Of a DNA stretch of 64,000 nt, positions 34,738 through 43,958 are shown piece after piece. The notes under the pieces are model-generated. The model made no database searches. It was given only the letters and a program-made list of their open reading frames with translations, and had not been told where the DNA came from. Every line of letters begins with the position of its first letter. The stretch's first letter is position 1. The DNA comes from Pseudomonas citri (lineage in GTDB: Bacteria > Pseudomonadota > Gammaproteobacteria > Pseudomonadales > Pseudomonadaceae): assembly GCF_025336485.1 (NCBI RefSeq), contig NZ_JAODAB010000009.1:151919-215918 (forward strand), given 5' to 3'. A program made the translations under genes and the position numbers.

Positions 34738-35148
34738 ATGACTTACGGCAGTCTTTTCGAGCGCCTGAATGGCGATGTCGAGAAACGTGCAGGCTTGAGC
34801 CGTGAGGCTTGTGTCGTGGTCTCCGTGGCTGCGCACCTGGCCAAGATGCTCAGCACGCGCGCAGGTAGCGTGCAGACGTTAGCCGACTATGGACTGCCGG
34901 ATCTCAATGACATGCGCTTGAGCCTGCATGACGCGAGGAGCCAGGCGCGCGAAGCGATCGAGTGCTTTATCGAGGCGTACGAGCCACGCCTCAAAGGTGT
35001 GCGCGTCGCTTCGTTACCGAGTCACGTCGATCAGCTTCGTCTGTCTTTCAGCATCGATGCGTTGCTGGAGGTGGAAGGGGTCAAGCGGTCGGTCAGTTTC
35101 TCCGCGTGCCTGGATGGCAGCGGCCAAGTGAAGGTCAGTCAAGGATAG
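34738..35148 (+). CDS. tssE: T6SS baseplate protein TssE (gp25-like)
   Basis: The 136-residue protein has the gp25-like core: a YGLPDLNDM motif near residue 55 and the RLKGVRVASLPSHVDQLRLSFSIDALLEV region. It joins the sheath to the baseplate. ATG at 34738 has an AAGGAA site 11 bases upstream; a GTG at 34729 is too close to that site. It sits nine bases after tssC. Confidence 0.92.
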   Translation: MTYGSLFERLNGDVEKRAGLSREACVVVSVAAHLAKMLSTRAGSVQTLADYGLPDLNDMRLSLHDARSQAREAIECFIEAYEPRLKGVRVASLPSHVDQLRLSFSIDALLEVEGVKRSVSFSACLDGSGQVKVSQG

Positions 35149-35154
35149 CCAGCC

Positions 35155-36942
35155 ATGTCGTTCAACCATTACTACCAGAGTGAATTGACGGCGCTTCGTC
35201 AGTTGGGGCGACGTTTTGCCGAGCGTAACCCGGCGTTGGCGCCGTTCCTGGGATTGGCCGGACGAGATCCGGATGTGGAGCGGTTGCTGGAGGGGGTCGC
35301 GTTCCTGACCGGGCGCCTGCGCGAGAAGCTCGATGATGAATTGCCGGAGCTGAGCCATTCGTTGATGCAGTTGCTCTGGCCCAATTACATGCGGCCACTG
35401 CCCGCCTTCAGCATCCTGCAATTCGATCCACTACAACGGTCCGGCCCCGCACTACGGGTGGAGCGCGATACGCCGGTCGAAAGCAAACCCATCCAGCAGG
35501 TGCGCTGCCGTTTCCTGACGTGTTATCCGACCGAGGTCCTGGCGTTGGACCTGACCGGGTTGAGCTATTCGGTGAAGGGCGACGGGTCGCTGCTGAGCTT
35601 GCGCCTGGCGATGCATTGCGAGGGGCACCTGGGCGAGTTGCAATTGAGCCGTTTGCGTCTGCACTTGGCTGGCGAGCGCTACATCAGCCAGATGCTGTAT
35701 CTCGGCCTGTTGCACAACCTCGAAGGCCTCGAGCTGGTCCCGTTGGACAGTGCCGGCCAGCCCATCACCGCTGTCGATGGCACGCCCCTGTCCTTCAAGA
35801 TCCCGGTCGACCGCGTCCAGCCGGTAGGCTTTACCGAAGACGAAGCACTGGTGCCGTATCCGCTCAATACTTTTCGCGGTTATCGCTACTTGCAGGAGTA
35901 TTTCGCTTTTCAGGACAAGTTCCTGTTCGTCGACGTCAATGGCCTGGACGTGATCAACGCGGCGCCAGACAGCCGTATCCAGCAGATGCGTGGCCTGGAG
36001 CTGCGATTCGACATCGGCAAAAGCGGCATCCAGCGGCTGCGCCCGACGCTGGACAACGTGAAGCTGTATTGCACGCCCATCGCCAACCTGTTCAAGCATG
36101 ACGCGCAGCCGATTCGTCTGGATGGTAAACAGGATGAGTACCTGCTGCTGCCGGCGGGTCATGACCTGGAGCATTGCGGGGTGTTCTCAGTCGAAAGCGT
36201 CACCGGGTGGCGCCCCGGTGGTCTTGGCTACCAGGCCTATGTGCCGTTCGAGTCGTTCGAGCACGATGCAAGCTTCGATGTGCCCAATAATCGCCCCTAC
36301 TACAGCGTTCGCCAGCGCCCATCGTTTTTGCATGGGGGGCTCGACACCTGCCTGGCCTTTGGGGCCCGACACACCGAGTTCCATGAAACCCTGTCGATCG
36401 AGCTGATGTGCACCAACCAGAACCTGCCGCGTCGGCTCAAGCCGGGTGACATCGACCAGCCGGGTGAAAACAGCCCTGAGGCGCTGGGTTTTCGCAATAT
36501 CGGTCCAGTCACCTCCAGCTTCGCGCCGCCGCTGGGCCGCGACTTTCTCTGGAAGCTGATCAGCAACATGTCGCTCAACTACCTGTCGCTGGCGGACGTC
36601 AATGCACTCAAGGTGATTCTCGAAACCTACGATTTCCCGCGCTACCACGACGAACAGACAGAGAAGGTCAGCAAGTGCTTGCTGGACGGGCTCAAGTCGA
36701 TCAGGCACCAACCTGTCGACCGACTGCATCGGGGGTTACCGGTCCGCGGCTTGCGCACGGAATTGACGATCGATCCGCGGGGCTACATCGGCGAGGGCGA
36801 CCTGTTCGTCTTTGCATCGGTCCTCAATGAGTTTTTCGCACTTTATGCCAGCCTCAATTCGTTCCACGAACTGCGGGTGAACAGCACACAGGGAGAGGTG
36901 TACCAATGGACACCCCGTATGGGCCAGCAGCCGCTTCTTTAA
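35155..36942 (+). CDS. tssF: T6SS baseplate protein TssF
   Basis: The 595-residue protein opens FNHYYQSELTALRQLGRRFAERNP with the TssF signature GRDPDVERLLEGVAFL near residue 41 and ELPELSHSLMQLLWPNYMRPLPAFSI near 63-90. With TssG and TssK it forms the baseplate wedge. It starts six bases after tssE and overlaps tssG by 37 bases. Confidence 0.95.
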   Translation: MSFNHYYQSELTALRQLGRRFAERNPALAPFLGLAGRDPDVERLLEGVAFLTGRLREKLDDELPELSHSLMQLLWPNYMRPLPAFSILQFDPLQRSGPALRVERDTPVESKPIQQVRCRFLTCYPTEVLALDLTGLSYSVKGDGSLLSLRLAMHCEGHLGELQLSRLRLHLAGERYISQMLYLGLLHNLEGLELVPLDSAGQPITAVDGTPLSFKIPVDRVQPVGFTEDEALVPYPLNTFRGYRYLQEYFAFQDKFLFVDVNGLDVINAAPDSRIQQMRGLELRFDIGKSGIQRLRPTLDNVKLYCTPIANLFKHDAQPIRLDGKQDEYLLLPAGHDLEHCGVFSVESVTGWRPGGLGYQAYVPFESFEHDASFDVPNNRPYYSVRQRPSFLHGGLDTCLAFGARHTEFHETLSIELMCTNQNLPRRLKPGDIDQPGENSPEALGFRNIGPVTSSFAPPLGRDFLWKLISNMSLNYLSLADVNALKVILETYDFPRYHDEQTEKVSKCLLDGLKSIRHQPVDRLHRGLPVRGLRTELTIDPRGYIGEGDLFVFASVLNEFFALYASLNSFHELRVNSTQGEVYQWTPRMGQQPLL

Positions 36943-37910
36943 GCGTGCTGACGCGCGGAATACGCGAGTACACGCTCTTCCAGGCCATGTTGCTGGTCAT
37001 TGACCGGTTACGTGAAGCCCATCCCGACCTGGATGATGAAGCGCTGTATGACCGGTTGGAGTTCCAGGGCAACCCAAGCCTGGGGTTCCCCGGCAGCGAC
37101 ATCGATCGTGTGGAGTTCTTCGAGGAGCGGGGGCAACTGCGAGCATGCCTGCGCTTGAACCTGCTCAACCTGGCAGGCTCGGGATCGCCGCTGCCGGCGT
37201 TCTATGGCGAACAGGCCCTGGGGGGCGAGGAAGGCAATCCCACTCGCCATTTCCTCGATCTGCTCCACCATCGTCTTCAGCGACTGTTGCTGCCGATCTG
37301 GCGTAAATACCGCTATTGCGCAAGCTTCCAAAGCGGCGCCAGGGACTCCTTCTCAGGGCAACTGTTTGCCTTGATCGGCCTGGGTGGCGAGGAAATACGC
37401 AAGGCCACCCAGCTGAACTGGAAGCGCCTGCTGCCGTACCTGGGCCTGTTGAGCCTTCGAGCCCATTCCGCGGCGTTGATCGAAGCGGTACTGCGTTACT
37501 ACTTCAAGCATGCCCATTTGAACCTGGAGCAGTGCGTCGAGCGCCGTGTGGACATACTGGCCGAGCAACACAATCGCTTGGGACGCGCCAACAGCCTGTT
37601 GGGCGGCGACCTGGTCATGGGCGAGCGGGTACGCGACCGCAGCGGTAAGTTCCGGATCCATATTGGCGAACTGGATTGGCAGCGTTTCCACGAGTTCCTG
37701 CCTATCGGCGCCGGTTACCAACCGCTGTGCTCACTGGTGCGATTCACCCTGCGTGATCCCCTCGAATATGACATTCGCCTGGTCCTGCGCCGTCAGGAAA
37801 TACGTGAATTGCGTATCGGCGAACAAAACACCTGCCGCTTGGGATGGACGAGTTGGCTGGGGCACGAGCGCGCCGACGGCGTGCTCATTCTCGGCAACCA
37901 GGCTCTTTAG
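36906..37910 (+). CDS. tssG: T6SS baseplate protein TssG
   Basis: The 334-residue protein shows the TssG pattern: FQAMLLVIDRLREAHPD near residue 25, VEFFEERGQLRACLRLNLLNLAGSGSPLPAFYGE near 65-100, then FLDLLHHRLQRLLLPIWRKYRY. ATG at 36906 is preceded by GAGAGG and lies inside the 3' end of tssF, a 37-base overlap that implies coupled translation of two baseplate partners. Confidence 0.95.
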   Translation: MDTPYGPAAASLSVLTRGIREYTLFQAMLLVIDRLREAHPDLDDEALYDRLEFQGNPSLGFPGSDIDRVEFFEERGQLRACLRLNLLNLAGSGSPLPAFYGEQALGGEEGNPTRHFLDLLHHRLQRLLLPIWRKYRYCASFQSGARDSFSGQLFALIGLGGEEIRKATQLNWKRLLPYLGLLSLRAHSAALIEAVLRYYFKHAHLNLEQCVERRVDILAEQHNRLGRANSLLGGDLVMGERVRDRSGKFRIHIGELDWQRFHEFLPIGAGYQPLCSLVRFTLRDPLEYDIRLVLRRQEIRELRIGEQNTCRLGWTSWLGHERADGVLILGNQAL

Positions 37911-37921
37911 GAATGGATGAC

Positions 37922-40507
37922 ATGATCAACGTAGACCTTCAGCAACTCATTCAGGCGTTGGACGCCGAAACCAGGGATGACCTGGAGCGTTCGGCCGAAC
38001 GATGCGTGGCACGTGGTGCGCACAAAGTCTTGGTGGAGGACCTGATGCTGGGTTTGCTGGAGCGTCCGCAAAGCCTGCTAGCACGGGCGTTGCAGGATGC
38101 CTGTGTCAGTGTCGGTGAGCTGAGCGCTGTCCTGCAACCGCGTGGGGAGCACAGCGCTGCACGCAATCCAGTATTCTCGCCCGAACTGGTGCAATGGCTG
38201 CAGGACGCACTGCTGGTGGCCAATCTGGAGTTGGGCCAGAGCCAGGTCGGACAAGCGGCTCTGATCCTGGCGGTGCTGCGCAACCCGCTTCGCTATGCAG
38301 GCAGTCCTTACCAGGCGTTGCTTGCCGGGATCAATGTGGACCGGCTGAAGGCGTTCGCGTTGTCACAACAAGTCCAGTCGGATACCGGCCAGCCTGTTGC
38401 ATCGGCTGATTCGCTGCTGGACCGCTTCTGTCACAACCTCACCCAGCAAGCCCGTGAAGGGCGCCTCGACCCGGTGCTGTGTCGGGACGGCGAGATCCGG
38501 CAGATGATCGATATCCTTGTTCGCCGCCGCAAGAACAACCCCATCGTGGTGGGCGAAGCGGGGGTGGGCAAGACCGCTGTCGTCGAGGGATTGGCCTTGC
38601 GCATCGTGGCCGCGCAAGTACCACCGGAGCTTGTCGACGTTGAGCTGTTGTCTCTGGACATGGGGCTGCTACAGGCGGGTGCCAGCCTGAAAGGTGAATT
38701 CGAGCGCCGTCTCAAAGGTGTGATCGACGGCGTCAAGACGTCGCCAAAATCCATCATCCTGTTCATCGACGAGGCCCATACCTTGGTCGGCGCGGGCGGC
38801 AATGTCGGTGGCTGCGATGCAGCCAACTTGCTCAAGCCGGCCCTGGCCCGCGGCGAATTGCGCACCATAGCGGCCACCACCTGGTCCGAATACAAACAAC
38901 ATTTTGAGAAGGATCCGGCCCTGGCCCGTCGTTTCCAGCCGGTGCAAGTACTTGAGCCGACCGTCGATGAGGCGGTGAGCATTCTGCGCGGCCTGGCCCC
39001 GATCTACGCGAGCAGTCACGGAATCTACCTGCGCGATGATGCGGTGGTCGCAGCCGCGCAATTGTCGGCCCGCTACCTGGCGGGTCGTCAACTGCCGGAC
39101 AAGGCCATCGATGTACTCGACACCGCGTGTGCGCGTGTGCGCATCAGTCTCGCCGCTGCGCCGCCAAGCCTCGAGCGATTGCGTGGCGAACTGGCCGAAG
39201 GCGAGCGTCGATGCCAGGCGTTGCGTCGTGATGCACAGGCCGGCCTGCCAACCGATGTGCAGGCGCTGGAGACATTGGAGGCGCGCCTGGTTGCCATCGA
39301 AGGCGAGTGCCGGGCACTGGATGCCCAATGGACCGAGCAACGCGTTCTTGCGCAACGCGTGCTGTCCTTGCGTCAACAGTTGGCCGGCGCACGGGATACG
39401 GCAGAGGATCCAGACCAGGGAGCCGCAACCCTGGAAGCGGCATTGCGCGAAGCCCACGACAGGTTGGTCGCTGCACAAATCCAGGCGCGCCTGGTCAGCT
39501 TTGAAGTCTGCCCGCGATTGGTGGCCGAGGTGATCAACGCCTGGACGGGGATCCCCCTGGCACAACTGGCGCGGGAACACGACGCCAGAATTGCCAGTTT
39601 TGCGACTGACCTGCGGGCTCGTATTCGCGGGCAGGAGCAGGCCGTGCAGATGCTCGATCGGACGATGCGTATCGCCGCCACGGGCCTGAACAAGCCCGAC
39701 GCTCCGGTGGGTGTGTTCTTGCTGGTGGGACCGAGCGGTGTTGGCAAGACCGAAACGGCACATGCCCTGGCTGACCTGCTGTATGGCGGCGAGCGCTTCA
39801 TCAGTATTTTCAACATGGCAGAGTTCCAGGAGAAACACACCGTTTCTCGCCTGATCGGCGCGCCCCCGGGTTACGTCGGCTATGGCGAAGGCGGCATGTT
39901 GACCGAGGCCGTAAGGCAGAAACCCTATTCGGTGCTGTTGCTCGACGAGGTCGAAAAAGCCGACCCGGAAGTGTTGAACCTGTTCTACCAGATCTTTGAC
40001 AAGGGACTGGCCAACGACGGGGAAGGGCGCGAAATCGATTTTCGCAACACGCTGATCCTGATGACATCGAACCTGGGTAGCGAGCGCATCAGCGAACTGT
40101 GCGAAAACGCTGCGCAACCGAGTGCCGACCATCTTGAACACGTCATTCGCCCGATACTCAGCAAGCACTTCAAGCCCGCGCTGCTCGCCCGCATGCGGGT
40201 GGTGCCGTACTACCCGGTCAGTGGATCGGTGATACGCGAGCTGGTGGCAATCAAACTCGATCGCCTGGGCGAGCGGCTGGGGCAACGGCAACTCCGTTTC
40301 AGTTATTGCGGGCGCCTGGTGGACTACCTGGTCGAGCGCTGCACGCGCAGTGACAGCGGTGCGCGCTTGATTGACCAACTGCTCGAACAGCACTTGATGC
40401 CCCTGCTTGCAGACCGATTGCTCGCCGCCATGGCCAACGGTGAAGCATTGCGACAGGTACACGCCACCCTCGACGCCGACTCCGGCCTCGTTTGTGAATT
40501 CAACTGA
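37922..40507 (+). CDS. clpV: T6SS sheath-recycling AAA+ ATPase TssH/ClpV
   Basis: The 861-residue protein is a two-ring AAA+ unfoldase. An N-terminal helical domain (about 1-160) binds contracted sheath. The first Walker A (GEAGVGKT) is at 211-218 with Walker B ILFIDEAHTL near 278. A coiled middle domain spans about 410-530. The second Walker A (GPSGVGKT) is near 603 with Walker B VLLLDEVEKA near 675, and a C-terminal small domain follows. ATG at 37922 has AGGAA eight bases upstream; an ATG at 37913 is too close to that site. Confidence 0.95.
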   Translation: MINVDLQQLIQALDAETRDDLERSAERCVARGAHKVLVEDLMLGLLERPQSLLARALQDACVSVGELSAVLQPRGEHSAARNPVFSPELVQWLQDALLVANLELGQSQVGQAALILAVLRNPLRYAGSPYQALLAGINVDRLKAFALSQQVQSDTGQPVASADSLLDRFCHNLTQQAREGRLDPVLCRDGEIRQMIDILVRRRKNNPIVVGEAGVGKTAVVEGLALRIVAAQVPPELVDVELLSLDMGLLQAGASLKGEFERRLKGVIDGVKTSPKSIILFIDEAHTLVGAGGNVGGCDAANLLKPALARGELRTIAATTWSEYKQHFEKDPALARRFQPVQVLEPTVDEAVSILRGLAPIYASSHGIYLRDDAVVAAAQLSARYLAGRQLPDKAIDVLDTACARVRISLAAAPPSLERLRGELAEGERRCQALRRDAQAGLPTDVQALETLEARLVAIEGECRALDAQWTEQRVLAQRVLSLRQQLAGARDTAEDPDQGAATLEAALREAHDRLVAAQIQARLVSFEVCPRLVAEVINAWTGIPLAQLAREHDARIASFATDLRARIRGQEQAVQMLDRTMRIAATGLNKPDAPVGVFLLVGPSGVGKTETAHALADLLYGGERFISIFNMAEFQEKHTVSRLIGAPPGYVGYGEGGMLTEAVRQKPYSVLLLDEVEKADPEVLNLFYQIFDKGLANDGEGREIDFRNTLILMTSNLGSERISELCENAAQPSADHLEHVIRPILSKHFKPALLARMRVVPYYPVSGSVIRELVAIKLDRLGERLGQRQLRFSYCGRLVDYLVERCTRSDSGARLIDQLLEQHLMPLLADRLLAAMANGEALRQVHATLDADSGLVCEFN

Positions 40508-40517
40508 GGTGGCCGCG

Positions 40518-42029
40518 ATGTTCAAGCAAGTCTCGCAACCGCTGGCGTATGCCGAAGCGCTCGTGGCGCAATTCTCGAACCTTTCACAGGTGACGGACGG
40601 CGCGGTATTAATGGGAAATCTTATCCGGGGAGTCGCACTGCTCACTGGCTGTGAACTGGTGCAAGCGTACTTGCTCGATGCCACCGGCACTCGCCTGGAG
40701 ATGAACGGCGAATACCTGGATGGCCAACTGCGGCTCGGTGATCGGAGCCATCCGCCGGCTGATTACCACGCCGAGCATCTATTGCAGTTCGCCTTGCGCC
40801 AGAACCGAGTCGTATGCCTTGGCGCCCTGAGTGACAGCGGGCAAGAAACCGGCTTCCTGCCGGTCCGGAGCGCACCGTGGCAGTCGCTACTTTGTGTGCC
40901 CCTCGTCAATTCGAAAGGCGACGTCGAAGGCCTGGTGGTGTGTGCCAGTACCCGGCATGTCGACCTGCAAGGCTTCGCTGAATCCCTCAGGCATCTGGGT
41001 GCGTTCGCACTCGGCCAATGGCTTGCGCTACAACACCTGCAACCTGCTGCCAATGAAACCTTGCCTGTCACCCCCCAACTGCCGGCCTTCGATGGCCACG
41101 GCATGATTGGCAAGAGTTCGGCAATGCGCAAAACCTGTTCATTGATCGGCAAAGTACTGCATACCCCCTACACCGTGTTGCTGCGGGGCGAGACCGGTAC
41201 GGGCAAGGAAGTGGCTGCGCGTGCTATTCACGAGTGCGGCCCTCGTCGGTCCAAGGCATTCATCGTACAGAACTGTGCAGCCGTTCCGGAGAACCTGCTG
41301 GAGAGCGAGTTGTTCGGTTATCGCCGGGGGGCTTTCACCGGGGCCGATCGGGATCGCGCCGGACTGTTCGATGCCGCCAACGGAGGCACGCTGTTGCTCG
41401 ATGAAATCGGCGACATGCCGTTGTCCCTCCAGGCCAAGTTGCTACGGGTGTTGCAGGAGGGCGAAATCCGTCCGTTGGGTTCCAACGACACCCACAAGAT
41501 CGACGTGCGCGTCATTGCCGCGACCCATCGCGATTTGAAGCAATTGATGGAGGAAGGCAAGTTCCGCGAAGACCTGTATTACCGGCTCGCACAGTTCCCC
41601 ATCCAGTTGCCGGCGTTGCGCCAACGGGCAGGCGACATCATCGAGTTGGCCCGGCACTTCGCCAAAAAGGCCTGCGCATTGCTGCAGCGCGATCCGGTGC
41701 GCTGGTCCGACGCGGCGCTCGAACACCTGGCCGCCTACAGCTTTCCCGGAAACGTGCGTGAACTCAAAAGCGTCGTGGAAAGGGCGGTGGTGTTGTGCGG
41801 AGAAGGCGAACTGCTGGTCGAGCATTTTGCCCTGCACATCGAGCCTTTCTCCGAGCGCGTGGGGCTTCGCGAACGGCTGAAGCAGATCGAACGCCATCTT
41901 TTGATCGATTGCCTGCGCAAGAACGCCGGCAACAAGACGCGTGCCGCCCGCGAACTCCGCTTGCCGTTGCGCACACTGGTTTACCGCCTCGGGCTTCTGA
42001 AAATCCAGCGCAAGGATCTCGACGGTTGA
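40518..42029 (+). CDS. sfa2: Sigma-54-dependent enhancer-binding regulator (Sfa2-like) within the T6SS locus
   Basis: The 503-residue protein has a GAF-like sensor region (about 20-180), a sigma-54 AAA+ domain and a C-terminal Fis-type helix-turn-helix (GNKTRAARELRLPLRTLVYRLGLL). The AAA+ domain has Walker A GETGTGKE near residue 224 and the intact sigma-54 contact loop GAFTGA near 271, so it should activate RpoN promoters. Its place between clpV and fha matches sfa2 of the HSI-II cluster. In that group Sfa-type activators control sigma-54-dependent hcp or T6SS transcription. GAGGTGG precedes the ATG. Confidence 0.9.
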   Translation: MFKQVSQPLAYAEALVAQFSNLSQVTDGAVLMGNLIRGVALLTGCELVQAYLLDATGTRLEMNGEYLDGQLRLGDRSHPPADYHAEHLLQFALRQNRVVCLGALSDSGQETGFLPVRSAPWQSLLCVPLVNSKGDVEGLVVCASTRHVDLQGFAESLRHLGAFALGQWLALQHLQPAANETLPVTPQLPAFDGHGMIGKSSAMRKTCSLIGKVLHTPYTVLLRGETGTGKEVAARAIHECGPRRSKAFIVQNCAAVPENLLESELFGYRRGAFTGADRDRAGLFDAANGGTLLLDEIGDMPLSLQAKLLRVLQEGEIRPLGSNDTHKIDVRVIAATHRDLKQLMEEGKFREDLYYRLAQFPIQLPALRQRAGDIIELARHFAKKACALLQRDPVRWSDAALEHLAAYSFPGNVRELKSVVERAVVLCGEGELLVEHFALHIEPFSERVGLRERLKQIERHLLIDCLRKNAGNKTRAARELRLPLRTLVYRLGLLKIQRKDLDG

Positions 42030-42087
42030 TCCCGTTCTTGCTGTTCGCATCAATACCCGTGGCCCTGTCATTCCTGGAGATCTGCTG

Positions 42088-42228
42088 ATGCCTGTCCATT
42101 GCTGGCAAACGATCCTGCTGTCCTTCGTCGTGTTATCCGCTGCCGTCGGTTGCAGCGGCAATTACAAATTCAACGACGCCGGCTATCGCCCCTTGGGTGA
42201 TCCACAGGCGGTCAATCGCCGCAAGTGA
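42088..42228 (+). CDS. Small T6SS-associated lipoprotein (OrfX-like)
   Basis: This 46-codon gene is short but well supported. GGAG lies ten bases before ATG 42088. The product has a hydrophobic signal (about residues 8-21) ending in the lipobox AVGC, then a short tail NYKFNDAGYRPLGDPQAVNRRK. A small gene (orfX, PA1664) occupies the same place between sfa2 and fha2 in P. aeruginosa HSI-II. The mature lipoprotein would have only about 25 residues. Its role is unknown. Confidence 0.75.
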   Translation: MPVHCWQTILLSFVVLSAAVGCSGNYKFNDAGYRPLGDPQAVNRRK

Positions 42229-42246
42229 GCGTAGGGAGCCTCATAG

Positions 42247-43449
42247 ATGGAACTTGTTTTCGAAATACTGCGCGCCAGCCAGTTCATCTCCACCCAGATG
42301 TGCCGCAAGACCTTCGGGCCTGCCGGTGGCGTGATCGGGCGAGGCGAGGGTTGTGATTGGAGCATTCCCGATCGCCAGCGCCTGCTGTCCAAGCGTCACG
42401 CCCAGGTCAGCCTGCTTGAGGGGAGCTTTTTCCTGACCGACACCAGTGGGAATGGCACGGTCCTTCGCCAGACCGGCGTGCGCCTGCCCAAAGGTGAGCC
42501 GGTGCGTATCAGGGACGGAGATGCCTACATCATGGGCGACTTCGAAATCGTCGCACGACTGGTCACCGATACCGCGAGTAACACCGCGCCGGCCAACGGC
42601 TTTGTGTCGGGGGGAAGCCTCATTCCGGACGATGCCTTTCTCGATCTCGACCCATTGAAGGCGCTGGACCAACAGGCGCGCGCCTGCCCGGACATCGATG
42701 AGCTGATCAACCCGACGGCCATACCGTTGGAAACGTTCGCAGGTTCGGATTGCGCCCGCATCGACATGGAAAATCTGCTGCTGCCCGAGTTGGTCGAGGC
42801 GTCGGTCGAGCCAGGAAACGTGCCCGTTTCGCCGTCGGAAGGGCGCGAATGCCCAGCCGACGATTTTTGGACGCGTTTCGGTGCCGCGCTGGACATGGAG
42901 CTTGGAGGCCTGTCCGACGAGGCCCGCGAAGCCCTGGCGATCAAGGTCGCGGGGCTGCTCAAGCAAAGCATCCAGTGCTTGCAACAGAGCCTGCGTACCC
43001 GTTCGGAACTGAAAAACGAACTGCGCCTGGCCCAGACCCTCGTTCAGGACGGGGGCACGAATCCGCTGAAACTGGCCGGAGATGTTCACCATGCCCTGCG
43101 GATGCTGTTGAGGCCGGACAAGCCTTTCGGAATACCGGCCGATCGGGCGATTGCCCATGCATTCCGAGATCTGCAGGCTCATCAGGTGGCCCTGCTCTGC
43201 GCCAGCCGCGCCGCGATGCGCGCAACGCTCGAACAGTTCTCACCCCGGCAACTGATGGTTCGCCTGGAGCGCGAGTACAAGCCACTGTGCAGCACGTCGG
43301 GCCACTACTGGCGGGCTTATCGTCGTTATCACCACGCCCTGAGCCAAGATGATGACTGGACCGAGCGCCTCCTGGCCCGCGACTTTGCCCGAGCCTACGA
43401 AGAACAGGTGCGGTTGATCAGCACCCTGCAAACCGATTGCCACGGATGA
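42247..43449 (+). CDS. fha2: T6SS FHA-domain protein TagH/Fha
   Basis: The 400-residue protein has an N-terminal forkhead-associated domain (about 10-100). The phosphothreonine-binding residues are visible: Arg in GVIGRGEGCDW, Ser and His in LSKRHAQV, and Asn in TSGNGTVL. The C-terminal conserved TagH region includes DDFWTRFGAALDMELGGL and FSPRQLMVRLEREY. Fha binds Thr-phosphorylated partners made by the PpkA kinase encoded downstream and promotes T6SS assembly. Its stop codon overlaps the tssJ start. Confidence 0.93.
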   Translation: MELVFEILRASQFISTQMCRKTFGPAGGVIGRGEGCDWSIPDRQRLLSKRHAQVSLLEGSFFLTDTSGNGTVLRQTGVRLPKGEPVRIRDGDAYIMGDFEIVARLVTDTASNTAPANGFVSGGSLIPDDAFLDLDPLKALDQQARACPDIDELINPTAIPLETFAGSDCARIDMENLLLPELVEASVEPGNVPVSPSEGRECPADDFWTRFGAALDMELGGLSDEAREALAIKVAGLLKQSIQCLQQSLRTRSELKNELRLAQTLVQDGGTNPLKLAGDVHHALRMLLRPDKPFGIPADRAIAHAFRDLQAHQVALLCASRAAMRATLEQFSPRQLMVRLEREYKPLCSTSGHYWRAYRRYHHALSQDDDWTERLLARDFARAYEEQVRLISTLQTDCHG

Positions 43450-43958
43450 CGAACATGTCTCGCTGCACGATGCTCTTGTTCAAGACCTCGATGGTACTGG
43501 CCGCAACCTGGCTATTGGCCGGTTGCACCACGCTGTCGCCCTTCTCGACGAAGACCAAGCTCAACCTCACGCTGGCCGCCACAGATCGACTCAACCCAGA
43601 TCTCAATGGCAGGCCCTCGCCCGTGGTGGTGCGGTTGTTCGAACTCAAGCACCCGGTGGCTTTCGAGAGCGCGGATTTCTTCAGCCTGTATGAACGGGCC
43701 AGGCAAGCCTTGTCGCCCGACCTGGTTTCCAGCGAGGAATTGGAACTGCGCCCGGGCGAGACCGTCGCGCTCAGGCTCGAAATCGCGCGGGGTGGTCGCT
43801 ACGTCGGGGTGCTCGCAGCCTATCGTGACCTGCCACATAGCCAATGGCGCTACACGCTGCCGGTCGCGGTGGCACGGTTGACCGAAGCCAACCTGACCCT
43901 GGACGAGGACGGGATCGGCAACACTTTCGAAAGGCCGAACGGGGCAGATGACCAATGA
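43446..43958 (+). CDS. tssJ: T6SS outer-membrane lipoprotein TssJ
   Basis: The 170-residue protein has a lipoprotein signal ending LLAGC (mature Cys near residue 26), then a transthyretin-like TssJ fold with LNLTLAATDRLNPDLNGRPSPVVVRLFEL. It anchors the TssL-TssM complex to the outer membrane. The start at 43446 overlaps the fha stop as ATGA; ATG at 43455 is the alternative. Its own stop overlaps tssK. Confidence 0.93.
   Translation: MTNMSRCTMLLFKTSMVLAATWLLAGCTTLSPFSTKTKLNLTLAATDRLNPDLNGRPSPVVVRLFELKHPVAFESADFFSLYERARQALSPDLVSSEELELRPGETVALRLEIARGGRYVGVLAAYRDLPHSQWRYTLPVAVARLTEANLTLDEDGIGNTFERPNGADDQ

Noticed and set aside
38669..40690. A 673-codon minus-strand frame opposite clpV
   Set aside because: It mirrors the clpV codon pattern, has no recognisable motif, and lies inside a coherent T6SS operon.
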